Below, piece after piece: positions 33,286 to 44,395 of a stretch of 64,000 bases of DNA. The stretch lies in contig CP053161.1 in the NCBI GenBank assembly GCA_014607495.2, forward strand, positions 9,247,115 through 9,311,114, written 5' to 3'. The notes below the pieces were generated by a model. The model ran no database searches and had not been told where the DNA came from. It saw only the letters and a list, made by a program, of their open reading frames with translations. Origin of the DNA: Carposina sasakii. Taxonomy: Eukaryota > Arthropoda > Insecta > Lepidoptera > Carposinidae. Numbering within the stretch: the first letter of the stretch is position 1; each line of letters starts with the position of its first letter. The translations under genes were made by a program, and so were the position numbers.

Positions 33286-33554
33286 TTATACATGTGTATT
33301 ATTTGTTTTTTTTCTAATGAGTTTGGTATTTTGAATGGATTTTTGCACTACATGGTATGTCTGTGCTTACATTGTTTTAACAATTAAACATGCATCGTAA
33401 ACTTGATACCCACCTCAAATATTTATTCTGCACACGTGGCATTAAAAGCAATTGTTATTGGTAACAATCGGTGCATATTTTCACGTAGAAATTAATGTAT
33501 CGGTATAGAAACCAAGATAAAAATAATAATGTACTCGTAATAGGTGTCTACCAA

Positions 33555-33750
33555 GTACACATATATATATACATACATATACCCACGGCCGTGTTCCCGA
33601 AATGGGGTAACGAGAACTGCAGGATCATAAAGGATCCCATAGCCACGTATACGAGTAGCATAGGTAGAGGATGCCCCCACAGGTCATAAGGATCAGTGAC
33701 AAGTTGCCAGCTTATCGCCTGTGAGAACGCCCCTGAGTTCCTTAGTCGAT
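33555..33750 (-). repeat. SINE-3 copy
   Basis: Plus-strand order is (ATAC)n, CACGGCCGTGTTCCCGAAATGG, GAACTGCAGGATCATAAAGGATCCCATAGCCACG, TTGCCAGCTTATCGCCTGTGAGAACGCCCCTGAG. It is the inverse of 36735-36960 and also ends in a TGTA-type tail. MITE-A copy 2 starts at its right edge. Confidence 0.75.
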
Positions 33751-34018
33751 TATACAGGGTGTAACAAAAAGGGTATGTTAAGCGAAAAGCTATGTAAATA
33801 GCCCACTATAGAGAACCTATCCACAAAATTTGAGACCCGAAATCACATGTTTATTTTTCCCGATAGTATGGAGAATTTTTAAATATCTCAGGAATTTTCA
33901 TACAATCTTGAAAAATAAAAATGTGATTTCGAGTCTCAAATTTTGGAAATAGCTTCTCTATGGTGGGCTATTTACATAGCTTTTCGCTTAACATACCCTT
34001 TCTGTTACACCCTGTATA
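33751..34018. mobile_element. palindromic MITE-A, copy 2
   Basis: 268 bp, ends TATACAGGGTGTAACAAAAA and inverted TATACAGGGTGTAACAGAAA. The arms match over about 125 bp each. Best preserved of the three. Confidence 0.92.
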
Positions 34019-34334
34019 CATAATTACCCAGTACATATTTAATTTTGATGGTTGAGCCAACGTAGGATACCAAAGTGGTTTGGAACCGCTGCCGCCCACA
34101 TAAAATTAGGAGACTTACCAGCTCGTGTAGAATAGTTCACTGTATCTTGCAGTTCTCGAAATGAACTAGGGAATTCATTCTTATTCATTCACACATGTAT
34201 AAGATTAATAAATGAAGTTCATGAACCCACCTGTGAAAAAGATTTCTCTAGCAAACCTTAACACAAATTATGGTGTTAATTACACAACCGGTTCTAAACT
34301 TAAGCGTTGTTTAAAATTATATTTACACAAAAAA

Positions 34335-34665
34335 AAAAAACCGGCCAAGTGCGAGTCGGACTCGTACACCGAGGGTTCCGTATAAACCTGTTTATAAGAT
34401 TTAAAAAGTACGGTTTTGATTTTCCCTTTACCTTATGACATGTTCCTACCAAATTTCAAGATTATAAGTTCACGGGAGGTAACGTCCTGTAGGTTTTGAT
34501 TCCTTTGCAAATATCGAAAATTTGCGACATAAACGGCTGTATCTTTTGATTGCGTTGACTTAGAAGTTTGATTTTTTCACAGCTCCAAGGGTCAGTAGAC
34601 TTGTGTATTTGAAATAATCCTATAAAGGTTCCGTTCTTTCCTTTCGTACTACGGAACCCTAATAA
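34335..34665 (+). repeat. dispersed repeat (CCGGCCAAGTGCGAGTCGGA family)
   Basis: Begins after an A-run with CCGGCCAAGTGCGAGTCGGA, CTCGTACACCGAGGGTTCCG and ends TACTACGGAACCCTAATAA. A short inverted relative is at 44335-44395. The same opening is familiar from many insect genomes. Its class is not clear to me. Confidence 0.7.
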
Positions 34666-35829
34666 CATGGAATATCTGTTTAATTTTCGCAATGTAGTAT
34701 CATAAACGTGCCTTTTTACTCAAAATAATAGGTTCAGATTTCGATTTGGCTGCATTCACATCGATTCTCTCCTCGGTGGTGAAACGTATCACATCCAATT
34801 TGCCGATTGTCGTGCGACGGGGAGCGACGCATGACGATATCTATCCTATTTGATCATTCGCTCTCACTGAAACTAGATAATCGTTTCATATGTATTAAAA
34901 CAGAATGCCTATTTAGTAGTTAGTACCTAAAGGCTAGCAAATTTTGGCAAAAACCAGCGAGAGACGGAAGAATAGGTTTTACAATATCTACTCTGTACCA
35001 CATGGCAAACTCATGTAATCGCACTTCCACATTTGTTGTAGTATGGACGTGAATAACAACAAAATTGGTACAGTGACCCATCACTGTTCATAAATGACAT
35101 GTTATTGGCGTTGGTAGTCGGCACCACAAAAACAGCTGTCTTTATGCGTTCATGCGGACGTTGTAAAACGGCGCCGGTATCCTAGAAAACCATAGCTGTA
35201 CCTACACTTCGAATAATAGTCAATGAAGATCCTTGGAGTGTGCCACGTCTGGTTATTGGTCCTATAATAAGCATAATAATAAGGTCAAAAAGTTTTGACA
35301 ATATCAATCCTTTAAATCCAAGCTATCAAAGTTAGGAATGGAGCTTACAGGCCAGAATTAACTCTATTTGCCACATTAAGCCGGTAACTTGAAGTAAATT
35401 AATACCTAAGGGAGAGGTACATCGCGGTTACCTAGCAACGCTAATTGAATGAATCGGAACCAACGTACTAGTATGGTGTATTAGGGAAAGTAGATCGTTG
35501 CTATTCGAGTTGTTTATAATGTAAAAAAAACTCTTGATGAAAAAGCCGAAATTTTTGTTGATGCTGTATAACTCTATCTTGATAAAATCTGACCACTGGA
35601 AAAATCGGCCCCTATACGGATAAGCTTATGTAGGTTACATGTGTTGAACTTTAAATTAATCGTAGTAATGTCTGAATTTTTCTATCTTAGGCATATATCC
35701 CAATTAACATGCGCAGAAAGGATATATACTCGTATCATACAAACCACCACATAATTCATTAAACTGACTGCTTCATGAATATATGCCGAGAACCGAATGA
35801 GCGCAGTTTGGTCTTTGCCGTTATATTAT
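34666..35829. other. unannotated DNA
   Basis: No gene or element end recognised. Confidence 0.45.
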
Positions 35830-35975
35830 ATAGCACTGGATGCGCGCGAATCCGTCCGCGTGGACTGCAGAAAAACTTGATCTAGTTGACTGAATTTCTC
35901 GAACCCACTTGAACACACACAAAAATTTCATCAAAATCGGTCCAGTAGTTTAGAAGGATTTCAATTGCAAATACT
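35830..35975 (-). mobile_element. degraded Helitron-like element
   Basis: GCGCGAATCCGTCCGCGTGGAC TGCAG and TCATCAAAATCGGTCCAGTAG are the inverted 3'-end and middle modules of the Helitron family. The termini are eroded. Confidence 0.55.
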
Positions 35976-36264
35976 CGAATAGAAGATAACTAAAATAGGC
36001 AATAAAGATTAATAAAAGATATCTACTACTCTTCTAAACCCTATGGCACTCTTAGATATTTACTTTATCTGCGTTTGTTTGGAATAGTTAATCCGAAGCT
36101 CGAGTCGGAAATCATTTGGAAGGCTAATTATAAACGGTAGAAACTAAACCATGTTGCGGTTGATATTGATTGACCGACTAGAATTCAGTGAACTTGTATT
36201 CTATTATATCTAGGCAAAGTGAAATGTTATATCAGTTTAGATATGGCGTTGTAATCAGTATGTA

Positions 36265-36552
36265 ATACTTACTAATTACTAATTATTAATTACTAATTAC
36301 TTTACTATTACTAATTACTAATATACTATACTAATACTAATATACTAATACTAATATAATATTATAAATGTGAAAGTAGGGATATTAGTTACGCTTTCAG
36401 GCGAAAACTACTCAACCGATCACCATGAAACTTTGTATAGATATTCTTATAGGTATTAGTAGTAACATAGGATGAGTTATGTCCTGGGAAAATATTTTTA
36501 TCCCGGATAATTTCGACATTGCAGTCGAACGGAGTCGCGGGCAACAGCTAGT
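36265..36552 (+). mobile_element. Helitron-like element behind an (ACTAAT)n tract
   Basis: A run of ACTAAT/ACTATACTAAT units (36270-36365) leads into ATAATATTATAAATGTGAAAG, then ACTACTCAACCGATCACCATG, TTTTATCCCGGATAATTTCGA CATTG and CGGAGTCGCGGGCAACAG, CTAGT (36548-36552). The ACTAAT tract looks like an expansion of the Helitron 5' end TACTAATAT. Confidence 0.72.
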
Positions 36553-36734
36553 ATATGATATTCTTAGTCGTAGTTGTTGCCTGAGGGCAATTGGTTACGG
36601 TTGGTAGAACTTTTTCGTCTAGAGGTAACCTAGGTCTAGAACTAATAATGACGTGCCCCTAGATTACTAATAATAAAATAATGTTCTACTATACCCACTT
36701 ACCGTAAATGTACAGTTAGTATCTTTTATCCCTG

Positions 36735-36960
36735 TACTGATGCGGGGCTTCACCAGAATACATCAGCTGCATGTCCTCCGTGCATGTTGTAAGAATTGAC
36801 TAAGACGGGCCGTTCTCTCAAGCGATAGGCTAGCAACTTGACAATGGTGTTAAGCATCTGACTCCGCTTTTCTAAACTTAGCTATAGGGTCTTGTCCGTA
36901 ATTCTGCAGTTCTGGCTACCACATTTTTGAGGACCTAGCCATATGTATGTATGCATCTTT
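36735..36960 (+). repeat. SINE-3, most complete copy
   Basis: In order: CTGATGCGGGGCTTCACCAG, ATACATCAGCTGCATGTCCT, CCGTGCATGTTGTAAGAATTG, TTCTCTCAAGCGATAGGCTAG, CTATAGGGTCTTGTCCGTAA, TTCTGCAGTTCTGGCTACCAC, ending in ATGTATGTATGC. No coding capacity. The TGTA tail resembles that of SINE-2 and the RTE-1 LINE. I see no convincing pol III boxes, so SINE is a working label. Confidence 0.65.
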
Positions 36961-37227
36961 TATCATTAATTTAACCAAGTAAAGCCCCTTGAAAATTAAC
37001 TGTCCGATAAATTGATTCTGATTTTGTTTATATAAGAATTGCATTCTAATTGCAACTCGACACTTCTTAAATCGTCCCCTTTTTTTGATCAATTCTGTGA
37101 ACCCTTATAGCTTTGTCATGGCTATCTATTTGTCTGTATGACACAGCTATTTTACTCGCCCCTATCGTACTATTCTAAGTTTTAACGTAATATATTGATA
37201 GACTGAAACAAGATTATCCAGCAGAAG

Positions 37228-37335
37228 ACCAAGGTGATAGACGTGCTCTAGAAATTTTGCAGGCTTAAGTGGCAGTTAGCTGGTCACATTTGTCGTAAAA
37301 CTGATGGACGATGGAACATGGATGGACCTATGCGA
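37228..37335 (+). pseudogene. RTE-type RT fragment (RTE-2 family)
   Basis: Plus frame reads TKVIDVL, a TAG stop, then KFCRLKWQLAGHICRKTDGR WN. It corresponds to the KLKWQWAGHIARRTDGRW block in the 37370-37870 copy. Short and stop-containing. Confidence 0.65.
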
Positions 37336-37364
37336 ATTAACTGTATTACCTCATCATCACCATT

Positions 37365-37885
37365 TTTTTTTCATTTACAGCCCTGAGAAGGCCACTGTTG
37401 GACATAGGCCTCCCCCAACAACCTCCACTCCGACCGGTCGGAAGCAGCCTGCATCCAACCGACGCCCGTGACCTTGGCCAGGTCGTCCGTCCACCTCGCG
37501 GTTGGCCTTCCCACGCTGCGTTCGCCGATACATGGTATCTACTCTAGAACTTTCCGACTCCATCGGCCATCAGTTCTTCGAGCTATGTGCCCAGCCCATT
37601 GCCACTTCAGCTTGCTGGACCGTTGAGCTATGTCGGTGATAATTGTACGTCTGCGGATCTCCTCATTTCTGATTCGATCACGCAGAGAGATCCCAAGCAT
37701 AGCTCTCTCCATCGCTCGCTGTGCGATCTTGAGCTTCTTTATGAGGCACATAGTTAGAGACCACGTCTCGGCATCATAGGATATCACCGGCAGCACGTAC
37801 TGGTTGAATACCTTCGTCTTTAAGGACTGGGGTATCTTGGACACAAATAAGCTACGTAGTTTCCCGAACGCTGCCCAGCCGAGTT
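37365..37885 (-). pseudogene. RTE-2 LINE 3' half, 5'-truncated
   Basis: The minus-strand frame (37844 to 37539) reads MSKIPQSLKTKVFNQYVLPV ISYDAETWSL, MERAMLGISLRDRIRNEEIR and KLKWQWAGHIARRTDGRWSR KVLE. After a frame change it continues to the VGRPxxRWTDDL-like end (37375-37560). These are the thumb and C-terminal blocks of an RTE-like RT. The 3' end on the minus strand is GGGGGAGGCCTATGTCCAACAGTGG, GGGCTGTAAATGAAA and (GATGAT)n. Confidence 0.8.
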
Positions 37886-37924
37886 GGATTTACTTACTAT
37901 ATACTGCTACTACTATATGCAAAT

Positions 37925-38145
37925 TAGTCTATTCTGTGCTGATGCGTCCTTCTATACAATATGCCCTAAGAGTCGAATATGGAACTCAGAGGCGATATCT
38001 CAGGCGATGAGCTATAAATTTATCGTTGGTTTTACATTTGGCTCCGATATGCCAAACGTGGCAGTAGGAGTTTCTTTGTGATTCTGCTGTTCTGGCAACC
38101 ATTTTGGGATAAAGCCATGTGTATATATATGTATTTAATACTAAA
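37925..38145 (+). repeat. SINE-3 fragments
   Basis: TCTGTGCTGATGCGTCCTTC, CCTAAGAGTCGAATATGGAAC, CTGCTGTTCTGGCAACCATTTTGGG and a TATATATGTATT tail keep the family order with deletions. Confidence 0.55.
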
Positions 38146-38535
38146 TAACCTACGAACTAAAATTGTTTGCAATAATAACTAAACCTACGTAAAAAAAAAA
38201 CTAGAGCTACAAAATAAAATTGTATGTATTTATTTTATTCTATAGTATAAAGGCTATAATAACTATGAACGACAAGTCGATCACTCACATGTCACCCGTT
38301 ATTGTTAAAGGTAATCTGTATGAAAATTTCACGCATTCACCAATGACCATGAGTGACGTCCACCATACTATTAATGGAGTACATCATTCATTGCATCAAT
38401 GGGCAATGGGCTCCCATTATATCAATTTAAAGGGCAGTATTGTCTCGTCGCAATTTAATCAGACCGACCCATACATTAATAAATGTGAATATTAATGTTA
38501 TAGCGTCAACTTTAATCCAAGATATAAGAAAAAAA
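38146..38535. other. unannotated DNA
   Basis: A 91-codon open frame at 38220-38495 has no recognisable motif and no clear start signal; regarded as chance. Confidence 0.4.
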
Positions 38536-38539
38536 AAAC

Positions 38540-38805
38540 TAAATATATCTTCTATGCTGCTCTGGGAGTGAAAAAGAAAAACGTATAATACTACAGCTGC
38601 ATCTCTTCCCGGGTATACTGTACAAGTCAGTAGAGGGACAAGAGGGTCTTGGTGTTTTGTAGGCGATGGGCTGATCACATGACACTACTAACCGAACTTT
38701 TACATCTCAACTATACCCTCAAAATAGGTCAGAAGTGGCACCATGTGGTTCTATCGGCCCTTGGTGCTCTGCCTACCCCGTAAGGAATAAAAGTGTGATT
38801 ATATG
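38540..38805 (+). mobile_element. SINE-2 copy
   Basis: It reads CTATGCTGCTCTGGGAGTGA, GTACAAGTCAGTAGAGGGAC AAGAGGGTCTTGG, AACTATACCCTCAAAATAGG and ends CTACCCCGTAAGGAATAAAAGTGTGATTATATGAG. It pairs with 23157-23405 along its length. No convincing target duplication is visible. Confidence 0.78.
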
Positions 38806-39685
38806 AGTTTTGAAAGGCCTATTTTATCTACCACCTTTACAACTGTTGGCAAAATTTGCGTAGGTGATATTTGGTTACATTCTCTTTGGTAATCCTAGAA
38901 TACTGGGCATTATTATGGTGAGCTCTACCACAATTAATAAGCACAAGTGGATTGGATATCGATAGAGTATATAAAACGTTCTAAAAATTTTACACGAACA
39001 AAAGCTTTTTATATACTTTTAACTTTTTAATTAAAAAAAATTAGAAAGCATAAAATTATTGCCAAAAATCTATAAGTACCTCTTAAAATCTTAACTACCT
39101 AATTAATTTGCGAATAATTAGCAAAATTTTAAGGAACCTCAAACATTTTCGCATTTAACGGACATTTTAAGCCGCCATGAGCTCTGTAATCATTGGAGGG
39201 GAGAAAAAAGTGTATTTCACGACATCTGCCCAGTGCTCTTTATGTGAATCTTTATGATATTGTTTTAGAGTCGAAAATTGGAGTATTTGAAGGTTATTAC
39301 GAAAGGTTTTCATATTTTAATGGCCACCAAAGGTCGCCATCGCACAGGCCATTTCGTTTACATTGTGACTTAGGCTGCTTTAAATGAGTAATGAAAACCC
39401 TGGGCAAGTTACGCCCTCTATTAATATGTATAGAAGCTGCTTTTATTAAGGCTCACTTTTGGTCATCATTAGATGAGTGTTGGGCCATTTGCGAAATATA
39501 TTGTAATGGGACTATTTATTAATTTTTATATTAGCATTTGTCGTGAAATCAATACATATAAAACTCATGATGGGCGTACGTTTCATTTTTTTTAAAATTA
39601 TGATTTATTATTATTAATTCAATAAAATTCAAGCTTTAAAATAGTTATTTGGTGACGACTTTCTAGGTTTTTGAGTCAGATTAAG
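38806..39685. other. unannotated AT-rich DNA
   Basis: No gene supported; the frame at 39193-39387 is motif-free. Confidence 0.45.
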
Positions 39686-39691
39686 TGCTAC

Positions 39692-39946
39692 CATAGAGGA
39701 ATAAGATGTAGACATAGAGTGCTAACTAACAGTTTCGATGCACCTTTAGACTTTTCGGTGCCTCAAAATTCCAGTCCTTGACACTTAGATTACATTACTA
39801 TACATTACAATACATTAGTAATGTAGTACATTACACTAATAGAATCTAAGTGTCAAGGACTGAAATTGTGAGACACCTAAAAGTCTAATGGTGCATCGAA
39901 ACAGTTAGTATGACATTAGCACTCTATGACATCTTATTCCTCTATG
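39692..39946. mobile_element. palindromic MITE-B
   Basis: Inverted arms of about 105 bp: CATAGAGGAATAAGATGTAG at the left and its complement ending CATCTTATTCCTCTATG at the right. The centre is ATTACATTACTATACATTAC-type AT-rich DNA. TGCTAC occurs just outside on both sides (39686-39691, 39948-39953), possibly a target duplication. Confidence 0.85.
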
Positions 39947-39953
39947 TTGCTAC

Positions 39954-40990
39954 GTAAGTGGTTCGTTGTTAATAAATAAAAATTAAATCAATCAATCACA
40001 ATTCAAAATGTTATATAACTAAGTGTAATAAATAATAATCTGAATACTACACAAAAGAAAATGTTATTATAGTCTAGCTTCAATAAACATATATTAATTT
40101 TGAACTTATCTTTCATGAATATTAATTATCATTGCCTGTAAATAAAACTTTGTTCAAGTAAATAACTCTTAATCCATTTTGTTACAATGTTTTTACACTT
40201 TTATTACTAACGGAGATTTATTATAATTACCTTTTGACTCTTGTTGTGTTATTACAAAGAGGCGTTTAAAGTTACGACACTGTATAATAATGACATTTGA
40301 CAGCAAAATTTATGGAATATCTGTAAAATAAAAACAATTGTCTAGTTTAAACATTTTTGATTTTTTTTGCCTGGCCTTTCAATAACTCGACTGGCCTTTA
40401 ATGACACTTAAAAATATCAAAACTATGTATTGTTTGCCATACTAAAAGCTGTTTAATTACGTTAAACGTTGCGAGCTACGAGAACATATAGTATAACCCA
40501 ATTCAACACTAATTAACGACAACGATGTGTTCACTTATCTAGACTTAAATCAAACTCAACAATGATCAATGTTCGAGAAACTGGCCATAACATCTCCTTT
40601 TAATAATAACAGTTAAACTGTAGTAGACAATATCAAAACATTTTTAAAATTCCGGTGGCGAGTTTTGGCCAAAGTTAATTTGTGTGCCTCATCTTCGCAG
40701 GAAGCCCGACAATTGAATTGGCATTTTTTTATTATTTCAATTGAGTTCCCTTTATTAAATTTGTAAATTTCTGTCCTTAGAAACCAGCGGGTTTATTGAT
40801 TCTGTAATAGAAGCTCGTGGCGGCGTATTTTTTCTTTTGGTTAATATTTAAAGTTTTTTTTTATGATAAAATCTAATGATAGTTAAAATTTCTTAAATTA
40901 AATTGATACTTATGTAAAAGATGTGTGAAAACGAAGTTAAGTTGCTTAATATATATATAGAGTAGCTATTACAATAAATAATATGTAGGT
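39954..40990. other. unannotated AT-rich DNA
   Basis: No gene or repeat end recognised. Confidence 0.45.
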
Positions 40991-40997
40991 ATATATA

Positions 40998-41040
40998 ATT
41001 ACCCCGTAAGGGATAAAGGCGTGATTATATGTATGTATAT
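40998..41040 (+). repeat. SINE-2/RTE-1 3'-tail stub
   Basis: ACCCCGTAAGGGATAAAGGC GTGATTATATGTATGTATAT: the shared tail alone. Confidence 0.7.
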
Positions 41041-41379
41041 ATAATTAATTATCTACGTTTATATCTAAATTTCTATCTCATGGTAATAGTAAGGTAGAGT
41101 TTGGGCCCAGCGTATATCTGACCATTATTTATAAGTATTTGTTCCTTTAATTGTGGCACTCACGGTTATACATGTGTTATTTTTTATGCCAATAGATTAT
41201 GTATATAACAAAGAAAAGATTTTCAGGTAAGACTGAAGTATGGTAAAAAAGTTACCTTTAAAGCTAAACAAAGCTTGCACGCATTACTCGTACTTTGTGA
41301 ACCTATTACATGAACTCGACATCTAATTCTTTCCTGCGCACCCATAGACCTATCCGCTGTCCCTTTCTACCATCGGCTA

Positions 41380-41608
41380 TCCCGTTCAGTTTGTATTTGG
41401 AACATGCCGAGCTCAGAGCTCCTAGTTTTGCCCGCGAGCTTGCCGCGCTCGGTCGTGTTCGTTCGTTCTCGGTTCATTTCGTGAACACCCAAGTTTTTTC
41501 CCGATTTAATGAAAAATTGATGAAAACCAACGACACCCCACCCATACCGTCCGTATTTAGACTGTGTTTTAATTGAACATTGTGTGCAAATGATGTAGCC
41601 GGCCAACG
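41380..41608 (+). promoter_or_regulatory. candidate core promoter and non-coding first exon
   Basis: A CpG-richer patch (GCCCGCGAGCTTGCCGCGCT, CGGTCGTGTTCGTTCGTTCT, CGGTTCATTTCGTG) in AT-rich surroundings is followed by a strong 5' splice site ACG/GTGAGT at 41608/41609. No long ATG-initiated frame precedes the donor apart from an unlikely 88-codon one (41310-41576). It could be the 5' UTR exon of the spondin-domain gene whose coding exon begins at an acceptor at 58190. That would mean a 16.6-kb intron. This link is inference only. Confidence 0.3.
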
Positions 41609-41730
41609 GTGAGTGGATTTCAGTATTTTCAGTGCCAATTTCAGGTGGATAAGGTAACTGGATACCGCAAGATTATTATCATTGCCGTTGGGCGTCTCGT
41701 TTCCATTTTCTATTGAAACATTTTTAAACA

Positions 41731-41972
41731 TCTTACTAATATTATAAACGCGAAAGTTAGTGAGTATGGATGTATGGATGGATGTTTGTTACTCTTTCAC
41801 TTAAAAAACGTCTGGAGCGATTTTAATAAAATTTGGTATGGAATTAGCTGACACCCTGGATTAACACATAGGCTACTTTTTATCCCGCGAAAATATTTTT
41901 ATCCCCGATAATTTCGATATTTTGTTTTTTCTGCAGTTTTCTGCGCGGACGAAGTCGCGGGCGTCCACTAGT
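41731..41972 (+). mobile_element. non-autonomous Helitron-like element, complete
   Basis: 5' TCTTACTAATATTATAAACG directly after A (41730); interior ACACCCTGGATTAACACATA GGCTACTTTTTATCCC and ATAATTTCGATATTTTG. The 3' hairpin GCGCGGACGAAGTCGCGGGC (stem CGC-GAC/GTC-GCG) precedes TCCA and CTAGT at 41968-41972, then T (41973). Insertion between A and T without duplication is the Helitron signature. Confidence 0.85.
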
Positions 41973-43000
41973 TTACCATAAATTTATGTTTTGTCACGTG
42001 TATCAGAATAAGTTAGCGTGTATACTTAATAGTTATTCTACCTTTTAATACATGTGATGTTGGTGCATCTAATCTTAATAACTAAATAAATAAACATTTA
42101 GGATAAAAAATAAAGGAATTAATGCCATATCTCGATTTTTTTTACACTACGTTCCATAATAGGTTAACACATGAAAGGGACCTGTAAAAGCATTTAATAT
42201 AATAATCCAGCTTTATATTTACCATTCGTAGCACCCGTAAGTTGCTGACCTTACAAATTCGTAGTATTCTACGGGTCGCTACGGTTGCTACGCTCGTAGC
42301 ATTATGTATGGATTATGGTAAAAGCTCTCTTATGGTAATATAACGAATTGGGTAATGTATGTAGTAGATGTGTGAAAATAATGTATTTTTAAGTAGCTTG
42401 TTGTTACAAAATTAATTTTTATAAGTAATGTTAGATAGAAAATACGTAGCAAATATTAATTTGCTTTGATCTTAATAGAAATTAAAGCCAAGTACTAGCA
42501 ATTAAGATTTTGAGGCTGATGTTTTCTTCAGAATTAAACGGAATTGGTGTAATAATAAAACCGTTTATAGCAAAAGGTGTCGAATATACCTATAAATCGA
42601 AATAAGACAATGTTTAACTAAAGTAATGTTTAATTTTCGTGATTATAACACGGAATATGGATTCCATATTTGTATTATCTATAGTATTATAATAATTTTT
42701 ACTCCTAGATATTACATTACCTGCTATAAATTGCTGCTTATATAATTTAGTTTACTGACTTACTGCCAATTTCTATAACTGATCTTGAGAGATTTTTTGT
42801 ATATCTCAGATTTTAATCTTCAATTGTTTTCATAAAAAAATTAAAATAAGGAATAAAAGAATCCCGAGATTCTTTTTGTTCTCTCGTATAGAAATTGGCC
42901 GTTAAAAAAACAAGATACATACACATAATGTAATTTATATTCAAATAAATTACCTACATAAGCTTAAAAATTTTACCTGTAGAAAGCTTATGGCTTATGT
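41973..43000. other. unannotated AT-rich DNA
   Basis: No gene. Weak CGTAGCA/CGCTACG words near 42220-42300 are too few to call a repeat. Confidence 0.45.
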
Positions 43001-43007
43001 ATTATTT

Positions 43008-43432
43008 AACATACAGGGTGTTTGTGACAGCCAGGCAAATACTGATACCACGATTTCAGACCATATTTCTGAGACGGAAAACACTGAAAATTTTCGCAGG
43101 AAAGTTCCAAAATTTTCCGACAACTTTTTTCATATTTTCAAGAAACAAATTACTTAATTCGTTTAATTAGGCCTTAGATAATGATGTTAATGAAAATTAT
43201 ATCCAAAAGATGATTTAAAAAAAAGTGAGTTATCATCACACAATAACCAATAAACCCATTTAACTAGTCACAGGATCGGCCGATACAATTGGCGCGGAAA
43301 GCAAACATTGCGTATAATCAAATTAAAAAAATAATTTCCTGCGATTATAACACTGTCTTATAACTCAAAACAATGGTACTTGTTCAGTATCTCAGTATTT
43401 GCCTGGCTGTCACACACACCCTGTATGTTATT
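43008..43432. mobile_element. MITE-C, 425 bp with ~40-bp terminal inverted repeats
   Basis: The left end AACATACAGGGTGTTTGTGA is followed by CAGCCAGGCAAATACTGA. The right end is the complement, AACATACAGGGTGTGTGTGA, CAGCCAGGCAAATACTGA, reading inward. The interior is non-coding and AT-rich apart from TCGGCCGATACAATTGGCGCG. A relic of a similar end is at 52237-52272. Confidence 0.85.
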
Positions 43433-43496
43433 CAAGATAAATTTAGATTTTTACCGGAAATAAGAAACTAAAAAGATATCAACAGGATATTTTAGG

Positions 43497-43543
43497 TAAG
43501 TTAGAGATTCACTATGGGTGCGCCCACCATATAAGTTAGAGAT
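43497..43543 (+). mobile_element. 23-bp micro-insertion of a Penelope-like terminus with 12-bp target duplication
   Basis: TAAGTTAGAGAT is at 43497-43508 and 43532-43543. Between them are 23 bp: TCACTATGGGTGCGCCCACC plus ATA. The first 21 match the inverted terminus of the Penelope-like element at 58755-59684. Confidence 0.8.
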
Positions 43544-43689
43544 ATAACGTGGGCGGATATTTATCCCAAAAAAAAAAAATTGCGGGCCCTAGGGAAATAG
43601 CATTAACAGAGCACTTATAGTTTGTTTTTGACTGAGTGATTACCGAAACAACAATAGATCTCACTCATCGAGAGTAGACCATAATATAC

Positions 43690-43810
43690 AGGATGTAACA
43701 AAATGGGTATATTAAGCGAAATACTATTTAAATAGCTCACTACAGAGGATTTCTTCACAAAAATTGAAATCTGATATTAAATATGATTTTTTCACGTATG
43801 TACCCTACAT
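43690..43810 (+). repeat. MITE-A variant, one arm
   Basis: TATACAGGATGTAACAAAATGGG, TATATTAAGCGAAATACTAT, TTAAATAGCTCACTACAGAGGA: a diverged left arm with no matching right arm. Confidence 0.65.
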
Positions 43811-43901
43811 ATAATAATTAAAATACTGAGGAATATTCATAAACATTACAAAACTACGTCCAAACTTAAATAGTGTTTAATAATAACATCTAACAGCAAA
43901 A

Positions 43902-44168
43902 TATACAGGGTGTAACAAAAAGGGTATTTTAAGCGAAAAGCTATGTAAATAGCCCACTAATAGAGAACCTATCTACAAAATTTGAGACTCGAGATCAAAT
44001 TTTTATTTTTCAAGATTGTGTGAAAATTCCTGAGATATTTAAAAATTCTCCATACTATCGGGAAAAATAAACATGTAATTTCAGGTCTTAAATTTTGTGG
44101 ATAGGTTCTCTACAGTGGGCTATTTTATAGCTTTTCGCTTAATATACCCTTTTTGTTACACCCTATAT
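43902..44168. mobile_element. palindromic MITE-A, copy 3
   Basis: 267 bp, TATACAGGGTGTAACAAAAA at the left, ending TTTTTGTTACACCCTATATA. The arms include AAGCGAAAAGCTATGTAAATA and AGAGAACCTATC. Slightly more diverged than copy 2. Confidence 0.9.
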
Positions 44169-44334
44169 AATATACAATAAACTCGATTTTTTGTCCTTTT
44201 TTGGTTGATATCAATAATGGCAACAGGTAGGCAGTTGAAATATTCAGAAAATACTTAGTTGTATTTTTACTTGAATAAATATTCATTGAAATAAAACAAA
44301 TATTAAAGGGGGCTCCCATACAAAAAGTTAAAAA

Positions 44335-44395
44335 AAGGTATCAATAGTACGGAACCATTCGTGCGCGAGTCCGACTCGCACTTGACCGGTTTTTA
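44335..44395 (-). repeat. short copy of the CCGGCCAAGTGCGAGTCGGA family
   Basis: AGTACGGAACCATTCGTGCG, CGAGTCCGACTCGCACTTGA CCGG on the plus strand is the inverted terminus of the 34335-34665 repeat. Confidence 0.7.

Noticed and set aside
36265..36365. Origin-like or regulatory ACTAAT array
   Set aside because: Better explained as expansion of the adjacent Helitron 5' terminus.
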